Shown one piece after another: positions 6,857 to 13,645 of a stretch of 32,002 nt of DNA (positions within the stretch are counted from its first letter, which is position 1; every line of letters begins with the position of its first letter). The stretch is from Acidaminococcaceae bacterium (GTDB taxonomy: Bacteria > Bacillota > Negativicutes > Acidaminococcales > Acidaminococcaceae), in assembly GCA_029004715.1 (NCBI GenBank), contig JAQVYX010000012.1, positions 1-32,002 of the forward strand. Direction: 5' to 3'. A program made the translations under genes and the position numbers. The notes beneath the pieces are model-generated. The model did not search any database. It had not been told where the DNA came from and saw only the letters and a list, made by a program, of their open reading frames with translations.

Positions 6857-7678
6857 CTATTTGGCAAGTTTCAATATAGGCCCCGCATGGCAAACTATTT
6901 TTTGAAAAGTTAAAACTCCAAGCAAAAGAAAAACTGAAACAAGAGCAATAACTCCGCCAGGAGCAGCATTGATCCAATAGGACAAAAAAATACCGCTGAC
7001 AATATCAATAAAGCTAAATAAAATTCCATACAAAAGAGTTGGCTTAAAACCACGCTGCAGTTGTAGCGCAGTAGCAATTGGTAATGCAATCAAGGAACTT
7101 ATAACAAGAATACCTACTATTTGTATGGAAATAGAGATAGTGGCTGCTACTAGAATAGAGAAAACATAATTAATCCATTTTACATTAATTCCGGCAATCA
7201 AAGCCCCTTCCTCATCAAAAATCATAAACATCAACGAATGATAAAGTTGTGAAATAATGAATAAAGAAATTAAACTTAACGCTGATACTAGATAAAAATC
7301 CTGGCTGGTAACAGTAAGAATACTACCAAACAAAAAGGAATCAACATTTGCGTGTACAGCCCCAGAACTAATTAAAGTAATAGCAATACCCACAGACAAA
7401 GAAAGTATAACGACTAAGATTAATTCCGCATAATTTTTAAAATGCCTGCGTAGGCGTTCAATAACTACCCCAAAAAAAGATGTCAACAAAAAAGCGCCCA
7501 ATATCGGGTTAACATGTGACATCAAGCCTACAGCTACACCTGCTAAAGACGCATGCGCCAAAGTATCTCCCATCATAGAATAGCGTTTTAATACTAGAAA
7601 CATGCCAATAAGCGGACACAAAATAGAAATCAAAATTGCAATCATAAACGCATTTTGCATAAAATTATATTGAAACAT
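6857..7678 (-). CDS. znuB: Zinc ABC transporter permease
   Basis: The membrane subunit of a cluster 9 (ABC-3 family) metal importer, about 273 aa with roughly eight to nine hydrophobic helices. Family landmarks include FLVLKRYSMMGDTLAHASLAG, where the coupling region follows the second helix, and the C-terminal SYWINAAPGGVIALVSV. I take ATG 7676-7678, which has AGGAGTTG upstream and overlaps the end of znuC by 14 bases (tight coupling), instead of an upstream start inside znuC. It should pair with ZnuC (ATPase) and the lipoprotein encoded divergently at 8453-9373. Confidence 0.9.
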   Translation of the reverse strand: MFQYNFMQNAFMIAILISILCPLIGMFLVLKRYSMMGDTLAHASLAGVAVGLMSHVNPILGAFLLTSFFGVVIERLRRHFKNYAELILVVILSLSVGIAITLISSGAVHANVDSFLFGSILTVTSQDFYLVSALSLISLFIISQLYHSLMFMIFDEEGALIAGINVKWINYVFSILVAATISISIQIVGILVISSLIALPIATALQLQRGFKPTLLYGILFSFIDIVSGIFLSYWINAAPGGVIALVSVFLLLGVLTFQKIVCHAGPILKLAK

Positions 7679-8345
7679 ATTCTTCAACTCCTGTATTTTC
7701 CATAAGGTATTCATTTATGTAATTTTTAGGATTACACATATGGCCAATTCCGTTAGACATATGGTAAAGCAAATGTGAATTTCTAATAGCAGCCTTAAGG
7801 TTATGCTCTACACAAATAACAGTAATATGTTTCTCTCTGTTTAGGCTACGGATAAGCTGATAAATTTCATTTTGACTTTTTATGTCAATTCCGTTAGATG
7901 GTTCATCAAGCACTAACAAGTCAGGATTACCCATAACGGCTCTGGCAATAAAAATTTTTTGAAACTGTCCACCTGATAAAGTACCAATAAGAGCATCGGC
8001 ATATTCCTGCATGTTTACTAAGGCAAGACTCTCTGCAATCAAATTACTGCCTGGAAGGTGTCTTGCTTTTTGGTAACAAGTTAAAACCTCTTTCACTGTT
8101 ATAGGAAACTGTTTATTTAAACTCTCAAATCTTTGCGATACGTAAGCTGTTTGTTGAAACGTATTTTGTATAGTTCCTTTTGTAGGTGTTAGTAATCCTA
8201 ATATTAATTTAATAAGTGTGCTTTTCCCTGAGCCATTTTCGCCTAAAATTGAAATGTATTTACCATCCGACAACTCAAAATTTAGATTGTTTAATATATA
8301 AGGCGTATTGCCATAGGAAAAAGATAAATTTTTTATTTGAAGCAT
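7665..8345 (-). CDS. znuC: Zinc ABC transporter ATP-binding protein
   Basis: A 226-aa ABC ATPase that powers metal import. Walker A GENGSGKST (35-43), signature LSGGQ (123-127), Walker B LLVLDE (143-148) and the switch His181 in VICVEHN are all present. The start has TAGGAGGAAA directly upstream. It is first in the znuCB-zur operon and is transcribed away from znuA. The shared intergenic region holds a large palindrome covering both promoters. Confidence 0.93.
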   Translation of the reverse strand: MLQIKNLSFSYGNTPYILNNLNFELSDGKYISILGENGSGKSTLIKLILGLLTPTKGTIQNTFQQTAYVSQRFESLNKQFPITVKEVLTCYQKARHLPGSNLIAESLALVNMQEYADALIGTLSGGQFQKIFIARAVMGNPDLLVLDEPSNGIDIKSQNEIYQLIRSLNREKHITVICVEHNLKAAIRNSHLLYHMSNGIGHMCNPKNYINEYLMENTGVEEYVSI

Positions 8346-8367
8346 ATATTTCCTCCTACTGATTAGC

Positions 8368-8437
8368 TTGACATATTTGTTATATTATTATATCCTATTT
8401 TTAGTTGCGAATGCAAACCATTAGCAACTAAAAATAG
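8368..8437. promoter_or_regulatory. Divergent znuA / znuCB promoters with large palindromic operator
   Basis: Plus strand: TTGACA (8368-8373), 17-bp spacer, TATCCT (8391-8396) for znuA. Minus strand: TATAAT at 8389-8394 (in GGATATAATAAT), with a weak TTGCAT -35, for znuCB. A 43-bp inverted repeat (8395-8437) has arms CTATTTTTAGTTGC and GCAACTAAAAATAG, then one mismatch, AATG/CATT and a CAAAC centre. It covers the znuA start site and the znuCB spacer/-35, as expected for a repressor controlling both. Assignment to Zur is inferred. Confidence 0.75.
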
Positions 8438-8452
8438 TAAAGGGATGATAAC

Positions 8453-9373
8453 ATGAAGAAGTTTTTGTCGTTAAGTTTTCTTTTAATAGTTATGGTGATT
8501 AGTTTAACAGGGTGCGGATCTACCTCCCCCACAAAAGGTCAACCGCAAACTAATAACAAGGTAAAAGTTATGGCATCATTTAATGCTATGCAAGAAATTG
8601 CCGAAGCAATCGGCAAAGATAAAATTGAAGTGGAATCCATAATACCAAATGGCACTGAGCCCCATGATTTTCAGCCTAATGCCAAAAATCTAAAAGGCTT
8701 ACATACAGCCAAGATATTTATTTATAACGGCCTAGATATGGAAAAAGGTTGGCTTGATAAAGCCATTGCTGCTGCAGATAATAAAAACTTATTACTTGTA
8801 GAGGCCTCCAAAGGAGCAAAAGCTATCCCTGCTAGGGAAGGTACCGAAGCTGCCGAAACCGGTGACCAAAATGACCCACATTTGTGGTTAAGTGTAAAAG
8901 GTGCCCAATTGGAAGCTCAAAACATAAAAGAAGCCTTGATTAAGGCTGATCCTAAAAACAAAGATTTTTATGAAAAAAATTATACCGATTTTACTAGGCA
9001 ATTAGAGCAATTATACAAAGAATATGATCAAAAGTTTAAAACCGTGAAACGCAAAGATTTTGTTACAGGCCATGCTGCTTTTGCCTATTTGGCAAGAGAC
9101 TTTGGACTCAAACAAAATAGCGTAGAAGATGTTTTTGCTGAAGGCGAGCCAAGCGCTAAAAAATTAAAAGAATTAACCGACTATTGTAAAAAACAAAAAA
9201 TAAACACTATTTTTGTAGAAGACATGGTAAGTCCTAAAGTTTCCGAAACTTTGGCTAAAGAAGTCGGAGCAAAAGCAGTGAAAATTTATACACTAGCAAG
9301 CCGAGAAGATGGTAAAACTTACATTCAAAGCCTACAAGCCAATTTAGAGAAAATCTATGCAAGTTTAAAATAA
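8453..9373 (+). CDS. znuA: Zinc-binding lipoprotein of the ZnuA/TroA family
   Basis: The extracytoplasmic solute-binding component of the metal importer, 306 aa. A lipoprotein signal ends in LTGC with lipidated Cys21. Cluster A-1 metal ligands are His71 (GTEPHDFQP), His143 (NDPHLWL) and His207 (VTGHAAFAYL), with an acidic fourth ligand probably in SRED (about 284-286). Between the first two ligands, where many zinc-specific ZnuA proteins have a His-rich loop, this protein has only a short acidic stretch (EGTEAAETGDQ). Specificity for zinc over manganese therefore rests mainly on three His ligands and context. The ribosome site AAAGGGATG precedes the start. It is the only gene of the locus on the plus strand. 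Confidence 0.92.
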   Translation: MKKFLSLSFLLIVMVISLTGCGSTSPTKGQPQTNNKVKVMASFNAMQEIAEAIGKDKIEVESIIPNGTEPHDFQPNAKNLKGLHTAKIFIYNGLDMEKGWLDKAIAAADNKNLLLVEASKGAKAIPAREGTEAAETGDQNDPHLWLSVKGAQLEAQNIKEALIKADPKNKDFYEKNYTDFTRQLEQLYKEYDQKFKTVKRKDFVTGHAAFAYLARDFGLKQNSVEDVFAEGEPSAKKLKELTDYCKKQKINTIFVEDMVSPKVSETLAKEVGAKAVKIYTLASREDGKTYIQSLQANLEKIYASLK

Positions 9374-9398
9374 AATTTTTTCTATCTTTGCTAATACT

Positions 9399-9446
9399 CC
9401 TCTTACATTAATGCTTAAAAAGTATTAATGTAAGAGGATATTTTTG
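9399..9446 (+). terminator. znuA terminator
   Basis: CCTCTTACATTAAT pairs with ATTAATGTAAGAGG (14 bp) across a CTTAAAAAG-containing loop and is followed by ATATTTTT. It lies 25 bases past the znuA stop. Confidence 0.85.
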
Positions 9447-9705
9447 TAATTAAATATAAAACTTCATATACAGAAATCCAGTAATATTGCAATATTATCC
9501 CCAAAACACACAAGATTAGCTTTTAATTCAACTTTTTTTGTTTATTCTTGGCTTTTATTGTACTCAAAGTGTTAGTATGAATAATAGGATTTAATATTGG
9601 TATTTTTTTTAGAGAAAATTACGCCTAAAAATATACATACGCAGCTTTCTAAAGCTAAAATAATTAATGTTGCACAATTAAGTTTAAGCAAATAAGGAGA
9701 AAATT
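9447..9705. other. Gene-free stretch before the SGNH gene, with a 16-bp palindrome
   Basis: An AT-rich non-coding stretch. The one distinct element is the perfect palindrome TAATATTGCAATATTA (9482-9497), a possible operator. A weak promoter candidate, TTGTAC at 9559-9564 with an AT-rich -10 at about 9582, would serve the SGNH gene. No RNA or short gene could be supported. Confidence 0.4.
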
Positions 9706-11088
9706 ATGGAAAAAAAGTCTTGTAGAAATAAGTTTTTACTCAGTTTATCGCTGTGTTTTTCAATATTTGTGTTAGCAACGGGGTTTGCTCCTAAACATTT
9801 AAATATAATCTCCGACTGTATCGCCTCTAACGTGCAGTTGCAAGCTAGCAAAGCAGTTCCCACCAGTCATTTCACCAAACAAAACCCAGCTTCTCTAAAA
9901 CCTTGGCTAACTTGGACTAAGGTCAAAGGAGCCGTAGTCTATGAATTAGAACTATCTACTACTCTGCCGAAAAATCCTGAATCAGTTACAAAAGACTCCA
10001 ATTGTTTTTATTCAACAAAACAAATTTATGTCAATGGATTTAACGCCGATTTATCCCAAAATTTAACGGGCAACCATTTCTATTGGCGCGTGCGCGGACT
10101 TGACATCGAGGGTAACCCCATCAGCGATTTCTCCGATGCCGAAAAGGTTTATGTTGATCCTAAAGAAGACGTTATTGCAAAACCTATTCCCACTGCAATT
10201 TTCAATCAGGGACCAGGTTCCATATTGCTATATCCTGTTTATGACTGGATTCCTATTAGCGGAGCCGCAAAATTTGAAGTTGAAATCCTAGACGCTTTGC
10301 CCGAGAACCCCAATGGTATCGCTCCTTCTATCCATAGAATCGACTCAGCCATAGTTACTGGTTCTGAGTATTATGACGAAAAGCCTAGAGTTTCTGATGA
10401 ACCCTTCTATTGGCGTGTTCGCGGCCTGGACAATGATGGTAATCCCGTAGGAGTATATTCTGACGCTGGAGAATTAACTGTAAGCACGACTCCGCGCATC
10501 TCTGTGGCAACATTTGGTGACAGTATTACTCACGGCGGTGGTGGCATTTCCTATTCCCCTTCAAACTGGGAATATGACTACCAACATTACTTAGATTTTC
10601 CCACAATAAACCTTGGAAGAAGCGGTGACACTAGTCAAACAATGGTTGACCGTTTTGAGCAGGATGTTTTACCGTTCCACCCTCGGTATCTTATAATTAT
10701 GGGTGGAACCAACAGTTTGCGCGGAGGCGTACCCGCCGCTGAAGTAATTGCAAATTTGCAAACATTAAAAGAAAAATGTCTGGAAAACCATATCCGTCCC
10801 GTGTTTTTAACCCTGCCGCCAATTAACCCGGCTAATATAAAAAGAGCTTTTAATGAATCCACCGTTTCTGACTGGCAAGAACAAATACAGCTAGTTAATG
10901 AGTTTATACTCACTCAAGTATATATAGACATAACACGCGACATGAGCTGTCCCAATGGAATTCTTCCTGAAAAATTAGCTGTTGACGGTTTACATCTGGA
11001 TATTGATGGGAAAAAGATAATGGCGGATGCCATTAATGCTGACTGGCCCCGTATTGAAAGAATACCTTGGCACAAATGGTTAGATTAA
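9706..11088 (+). CDS. Secreted SGNH/GDSL hydrolase with two N-terminal Fn3-like repeats
   Basis: A 460-aa exported esterase/acyl-hydrolase type protein. An N-terminal signal sequence (about 1-27) is followed by two related beta-sandwich repeats (about 60-150 and 160-258), each with a PLK/VYDWxxxxGAxxxELE-like opening and the closing motif FYWRVRGLD (125-133 and 234-242), as in Fn3-like wall or carbohydrate-associated modules. The SGNH domain (about 264-460) has Ser273 in GDSIT, the glycine block GRSGDTS (304-310), Asn336 in GGTNS, and Asp427/His430 in DGLHLD, so the catalytic set is complete. The substrate is unknown; deacylation of a polysaccharide or lipid is typical. AAGGAG precedes the start, and it has its own terminator. 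Confidence 0.85.
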   Translation: MEKKSCRNKFLLSLSLCFSIFVLATGFAPKHLNIISDCIASNVQLQASKAVPTSHFTKQNPASLKPWLTWTKVKGAVVYELELSTTLPKNPESVTKDSNCFYSTKQIYVNGFNADLSQNLTGNHFYWRVRGLDIEGNPISDFSDAEKVYVDPKEDVIAKPIPTAIFNQGPGSILLYPVYDWIPISGAAKFEVEILDALPENPNGIAPSIHRIDSAIVTGSEYYDEKPRVSDEPFYWRVRGLDNDGNPVGVYSDAGELTVSTTPRISVATFGDSITHGGGGISYSPSNWEYDYQHYLDFPTINLGRSGDTSQTMVDRFEQDVLPFHPRYLIIMGGTNSLRGGVPAAEVIANLQTLKEKCLENHIRPVFLTLPPINPANIKRAFNESTVSDWQEQIQLVNEFILTQVYIDITRDMSCPNGILPEKLAVDGLHLDIDGKKIMADAINADWPRIERIPWHKWLD

Positions 11089-11185
11089 AGCATTTTACTA
11101 AAAATATAAATGTTTTGCATGTTAAGCAACAAACTTCAACTTTACTTCTAAAGAGTTTTTAACTATCTACACCAAAAACTATACT

Positions 11186-11221
11186 AAAAGCCATCTAAAA
11201 TTAAATTTAGATGGCTTTTTA
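11186..11221 (+). terminator. Terminator after the SGNH gene
   Basis: AAGCCATCTAAA pairs with TTTAGATGGCTT and is followed by T5. The A-rich 5' flank would also let it work for the arsC transcript arriving on the minus strand. Confidence 0.8.
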
Positions 11222-11301
11222 TGCGCTTTTGAAACTAATAAGTAGTAGCATAAGCTATAAGATATCACAAAACTTAGCTGTTAATAATTGGATGTCAAAA
11301 T

Positions 11302-11715
11302 CTACAGGCTTTGATTCTCAATACGTTTTTTTAAATCCAAAACTTTTTGCTTGATAATATCCGCCGTCTGTAAAAATGCTTTTCTCTCTTTTCCGGTTGG
11401 ATCCTCTAGGCCCCAATCTTCTCTATACCTACAGGGAACAAAAGGACATGCCACCTGGCAGCCCATGGTTACAAGTATATCAATTTTAGGCAGTTCTGCT
11501 AACAGCTTTGGTTTTTGTGTTTCATTCATATCAACGCCATAAAGTTCTTTAATAAGGCTAACAGCATCTTGATTAATCGCTTCCTTAATCTCTGTACCCG
11601 CCGAACAGGTTTCAAAAACATTAGCAGCAAAAATTTTAGCGATTGCCTCCGCCATCTGTGAACGGCAGGAATTATGCACACATACAAAAGCTACTACCGG
11701 TAGTTTTTTATTCAT
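11302..11715 (-). CDS. arsC: Arsenate reductase, thioredoxin-linked (LMW phosphatase fold)
   Basis: A 137-aa enzyme reducing arsenate to arsenite, which the neighbouring Acr3 then exports. The phosphatase-type P-loop is Cys12 to Arg18 (VCVHNSCRS), and the redox relay cysteines lie in TMGCQVACPFVPC (Cys86, Cys90, Cys95), followed by the conserved YREDWGLEDPTG. It belongs to the Gram-positive/S. aureus pI258 class, which uses thioredoxin instead of glutaredoxin. AAAGGAGTG precedes the start. It is third in the arsR-acr3-arsC operon, 24 bases after acr3. Confidence 0.93.
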   Translation of the reverse strand: MNKKLPVVAFVCVHNSCRSQMAEAIAKIFAANVFETCSAGTEIKEAINQDAVSLIKELYGVDMNETQKPKLLAELPKIDILVTMGCQVACPFVPCRYREDWGLEDPTGKERKAFLQTADIIKQKVLDLKKRIENQSL

Positions 11716-11739
11716 AGTTTTACACTCCTTTATCTTGTC

Positions 11740-12792
11740 TTATTTAGCGTCCGGAAACCATTTTTTAGTGCTGTTAGCAATTTTTACAAGAGTTAGCATT
11801 ACCGGCACTTCCGTTAATACTCCCACAACAGTTGCCAAAGTCGCACCTGATTGTAAACCAAATAATGATATGGCAACAGCTACTGAAAGCTCAAAAAAAT
11901 TGGAAGCTCCAATCATACCAGCAGGCGCTGCAACATCATGAGGCAGTTTCCACAATTTAGCCCACCCATATGCAATAAAGAACACTAAAAATGTCTGTAT
12001 AGTCAAAGGAACCGCAATAAGCAATATATTTATAGGATTCTCTATAATAGTCTTGCCTTGAAAAGAAAATATTATTATCAAGGTTAGTAAAAGCCCAATA
12101 ACTGTAACCTTACTAAATTTTTGTATAAATATATTTTCGAAATAATCCAACCCTCTATTTTTTGTTATTACTTTTCTGGAAAACCAGCCGGCTGCAAGCG
12201 GTATTACAACAAACAAAACTACTGATAAGAAAAGTGTCATCCAAGGTATTGTAATATTATTAATGCCTAAAAGAAAAGCTACTATAGGCACAAAGGCCAC
12301 TAAAATTATCAAATCATTAGTTGCTACCTGCACCAAGGTATAAGCAGGATTTCCCTTAGTTAAATTGCTCCAGACAAATACCATTGCAGTGCAGGGTGCG
12401 GCACCCAGTAAAACAGCTCCCGCCAAATACTCTTTAGCAGTAGCAACCGGAATAATATTTCCAAATACTACATATAAAAAGAAATAGGCAATCCCATACA
12501 TTGTAAAGGGTTTTATCAACCAATTTGTCACCCAGGTCACAATTAATCCCCTAGGATTCTGCCCCACCTGTTTAATACTTGCAAAATCAATCTTTAACAT
12601 CATTGGGTATATCATTAACCATATGAGGATGGCCACGGGGATTGATACATTAGCATATTCAAATCTGCTTAAAAGTTCTGGCACCTCTGGCAAATAAACA
12701 CCTATCATTACTCCTATGGCCATACAAATAATGACCCATATTGACAAATATTTTTCAAAAAAGCCAATGTCTGTCACTTTTTCTTTGTTCAT
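11740..12792 (-). CDS. acr3: Arsenite efflux permease, ACR3 family
   Basis: A 350-aa inner-membrane exporter of the BART superfamily with about ten hydrophobic segments. The signature AVLLGAAPCTAMVFVWSNL contains the Cys essential for arsenite transport in characterised Acr3 proteins, and GMIGASNFFELSVAVAI is the second conserved block. ATG 12790-12792 is chosen because GGGAG lies about nine bases upstream; in-frame ATG and GTG codons slightly upstream overlap this ribosome site. The gene lies between arsR and arsC, all reading left. Confidence 0.92.
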   Translation of the reverse strand: MNKEKVTDIGFFEKYLSIWVIICMAIGVMIGVYLPEVPELLSRFEYANVSIPVAILIWLMIYPMMLKIDFASIKQVGQNPRGLIVTWVTNWLIKPFTMYGIAYFFLYVVFGNIIPVATAKEYLAGAVLLGAAPCTAMVFVWSNLTKGNPAYTLVQVATNDLIILVAFVPIVAFLLGINNITIPWMTLFLSVVLFVVIPLAAGWFSRKVITKNRGLDYFENIFIQKFSKVTVIGLLLTLIIIFSFQGKTIIENPINILLIAVPLTIQTFLVFFIAYGWAKLWKLPHDVAAPAGMIGASNFFELSVAVAISLFGLQSGATLATVVGVLTEVPVMLTLVKIANSTKKWFPDAK

Positions 12793-12863
12793 GTACTTAT
12801 CTCCCATCACAACTATAGCTGCAAATATTCCCTGTTAATTATAATAAATCTCTCCTTTGAATT

Positions 12864-13211
12864 TTAAGCATGTTCGCACTCATTTTCACCTTTTTGCAAG
12901 CGTTCCGCGAGACTTTTTAGATCATCCGCATATAAATCCATACTTCTCAAATTATCATAAACTAAGGTGTCAACAAACTTTAAATGATTATTATTGGATA
13001 ATGAATAATATGCCCACTGCGCAGCTTTTCGGTCTTTTACAAGGCCGGCATTCTTAAGATAAATCAAATGCCTGGAAGCCTTTGCCTGTGAAATATGCAG
13101 AATTTCCATGACATTGCAAACACAAAGTTCTTTTTCATATAACAAATTTAAAATTCTAAGCCGAGTTTCATCTGATAGAGCCTTTAAAATCTCTAATACC
13201 TTATCTTCCAT
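12864..13211 (-). CDS. arsR: ArsR-family arsenic-responsive repressor
   Basis: A 115-aa winged-helix repressor of the arsR-acr3-arsC operon. It carries the classical As(III) sensor motif ELCVCNVME in helix alpha-3, the core LKALSDETRLRILNLL, and the recognition helix in SQAKASRHLIYLKNAGLV. The C-terminus ends in a Cys/His-containing ENECEHA. ATG 13209-13211 has GAGAGGTG upstream, the same leader pattern as the arsR at 84-380. A candidate operator lies directly upstream at 13239-13254. Confidence 0.9.
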   Translation of the reverse strand: MEDKVLEILKALSDETRLRILNLLYEKELCVCNVMEILHISQAKASRHLIYLKNAGLVKDRKAAQWAYYSLSNNNHLKFVDTLVYDNLRSMDLYADDLKSLAERLQKGENECEHA

Positions 13212-13238
13212 TAATACACCTCTCGCTTCTTTATAATC

Positions 13239-13261
13239 GCATATACGCTTATGCAATTATA
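13239..13261 (-). promoter_or_regulatory. arsR-acr3-arsC promoter (-10) and candidate ArsR operator
   Basis: Minus strand: -10 TATAAT at 13256-13261. Immediately downstream lies an imperfect inverted repeat, GCATA-N6-TATGC (13239-13254), over the expected start site. I could not find a convincing -35 at the right spacing. Confidence 0.55.
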
Positions 13262-13445
13262 ATATACTATCAAAGGCAAAAATACAAGGGTTTTGCTAAA
13301 CTTACTTCTTAGCATCTAAAACTCCTCTAAATACTTTCTAAATCAAAGCATACATACTTAACTATTTTCTTCTAGCATTTTTATGTGCCCCTCACTTTAG
13401 GTCACTGAATTTTAATAATTTTAGTCCTGTACCAAAAATAGGCAG

Positions 13446-13479
13446 AAAAAAGCGGCATCCGAAAACCTCGGAAGCCGCA
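13446..13479 (-). terminator. Terminator of the tRNA gene
   Basis: Minus strand: GCGGC-T-TCCGA pairs with TCGGA-T-GCCGC and is followed by six T. It begins about ten bases past the tRNA 3' CCA. Confidence 0.9.
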
Positions 13480-13488
13480 TTATTTCGA

Positions 13489-13563
13489 TGGTGGGCCCAT
13501 CTGGGATCGAACCAGAGACCAACCGGTTATGAGCCGGTGGCTCTACCGCTGAGCTATAGGCCC
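13489..13563 (-). tRNA. tRNA with CAT anticodon (elongator Met, or Ile2 if modified to lysidine)
   Basis: A complete 75-nt cloverleaf with an encoded CCA tail. Acceptor GGGCCTA pairs with TGGGCCC (one T-G wobble), the D stem is GCTC/GAGC with a seven-base loop, the anticodon arm is ACCGG-CTCATAA-CCGGT and the T arm is TCTGG-TTCGATC-CCAGA. The CAT anticodon, the GC-rich acceptor and the lack of an initiator-type 1-72 mismatch exclude initiator tRNA. The GC-rich body resembles tRNA-Ile2, but Met versus Ile2 needs a model-based call. Confidence 0.93.
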
Positions 13564-13607
13564 GACAGTAAGTCGTAGGAAGTATTCCCTACAAAACCAA
13601 CGTTAAC

Positions 13608-13636
13608 ATTGTATAATAAAACAATGTCACTGTCAA
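13608..13636 (-). promoter_or_regulatory. tRNA promoter
   Basis: Minus strand: TTGACA (13631-13636), 17-bp spacer, TACAAT (13608-13613). It starts only ten bases past the rpoD stop. The sequence ACAATG...CATTGT followed by TTTTATT, which could act as a weak rpoD terminator, overlaps this promoter. Confidence 0.8.
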
Positions 13637-13645
13637 GGCCATTGT

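Noticed and set aside
13212-13445. A possible small gene in the gap between arsR and the tRNA terminator
   Set aside because: No frame with start and ribosome site, and no strong hairpin other than the listed terminator; it appears to be plain AT-rich spacer.
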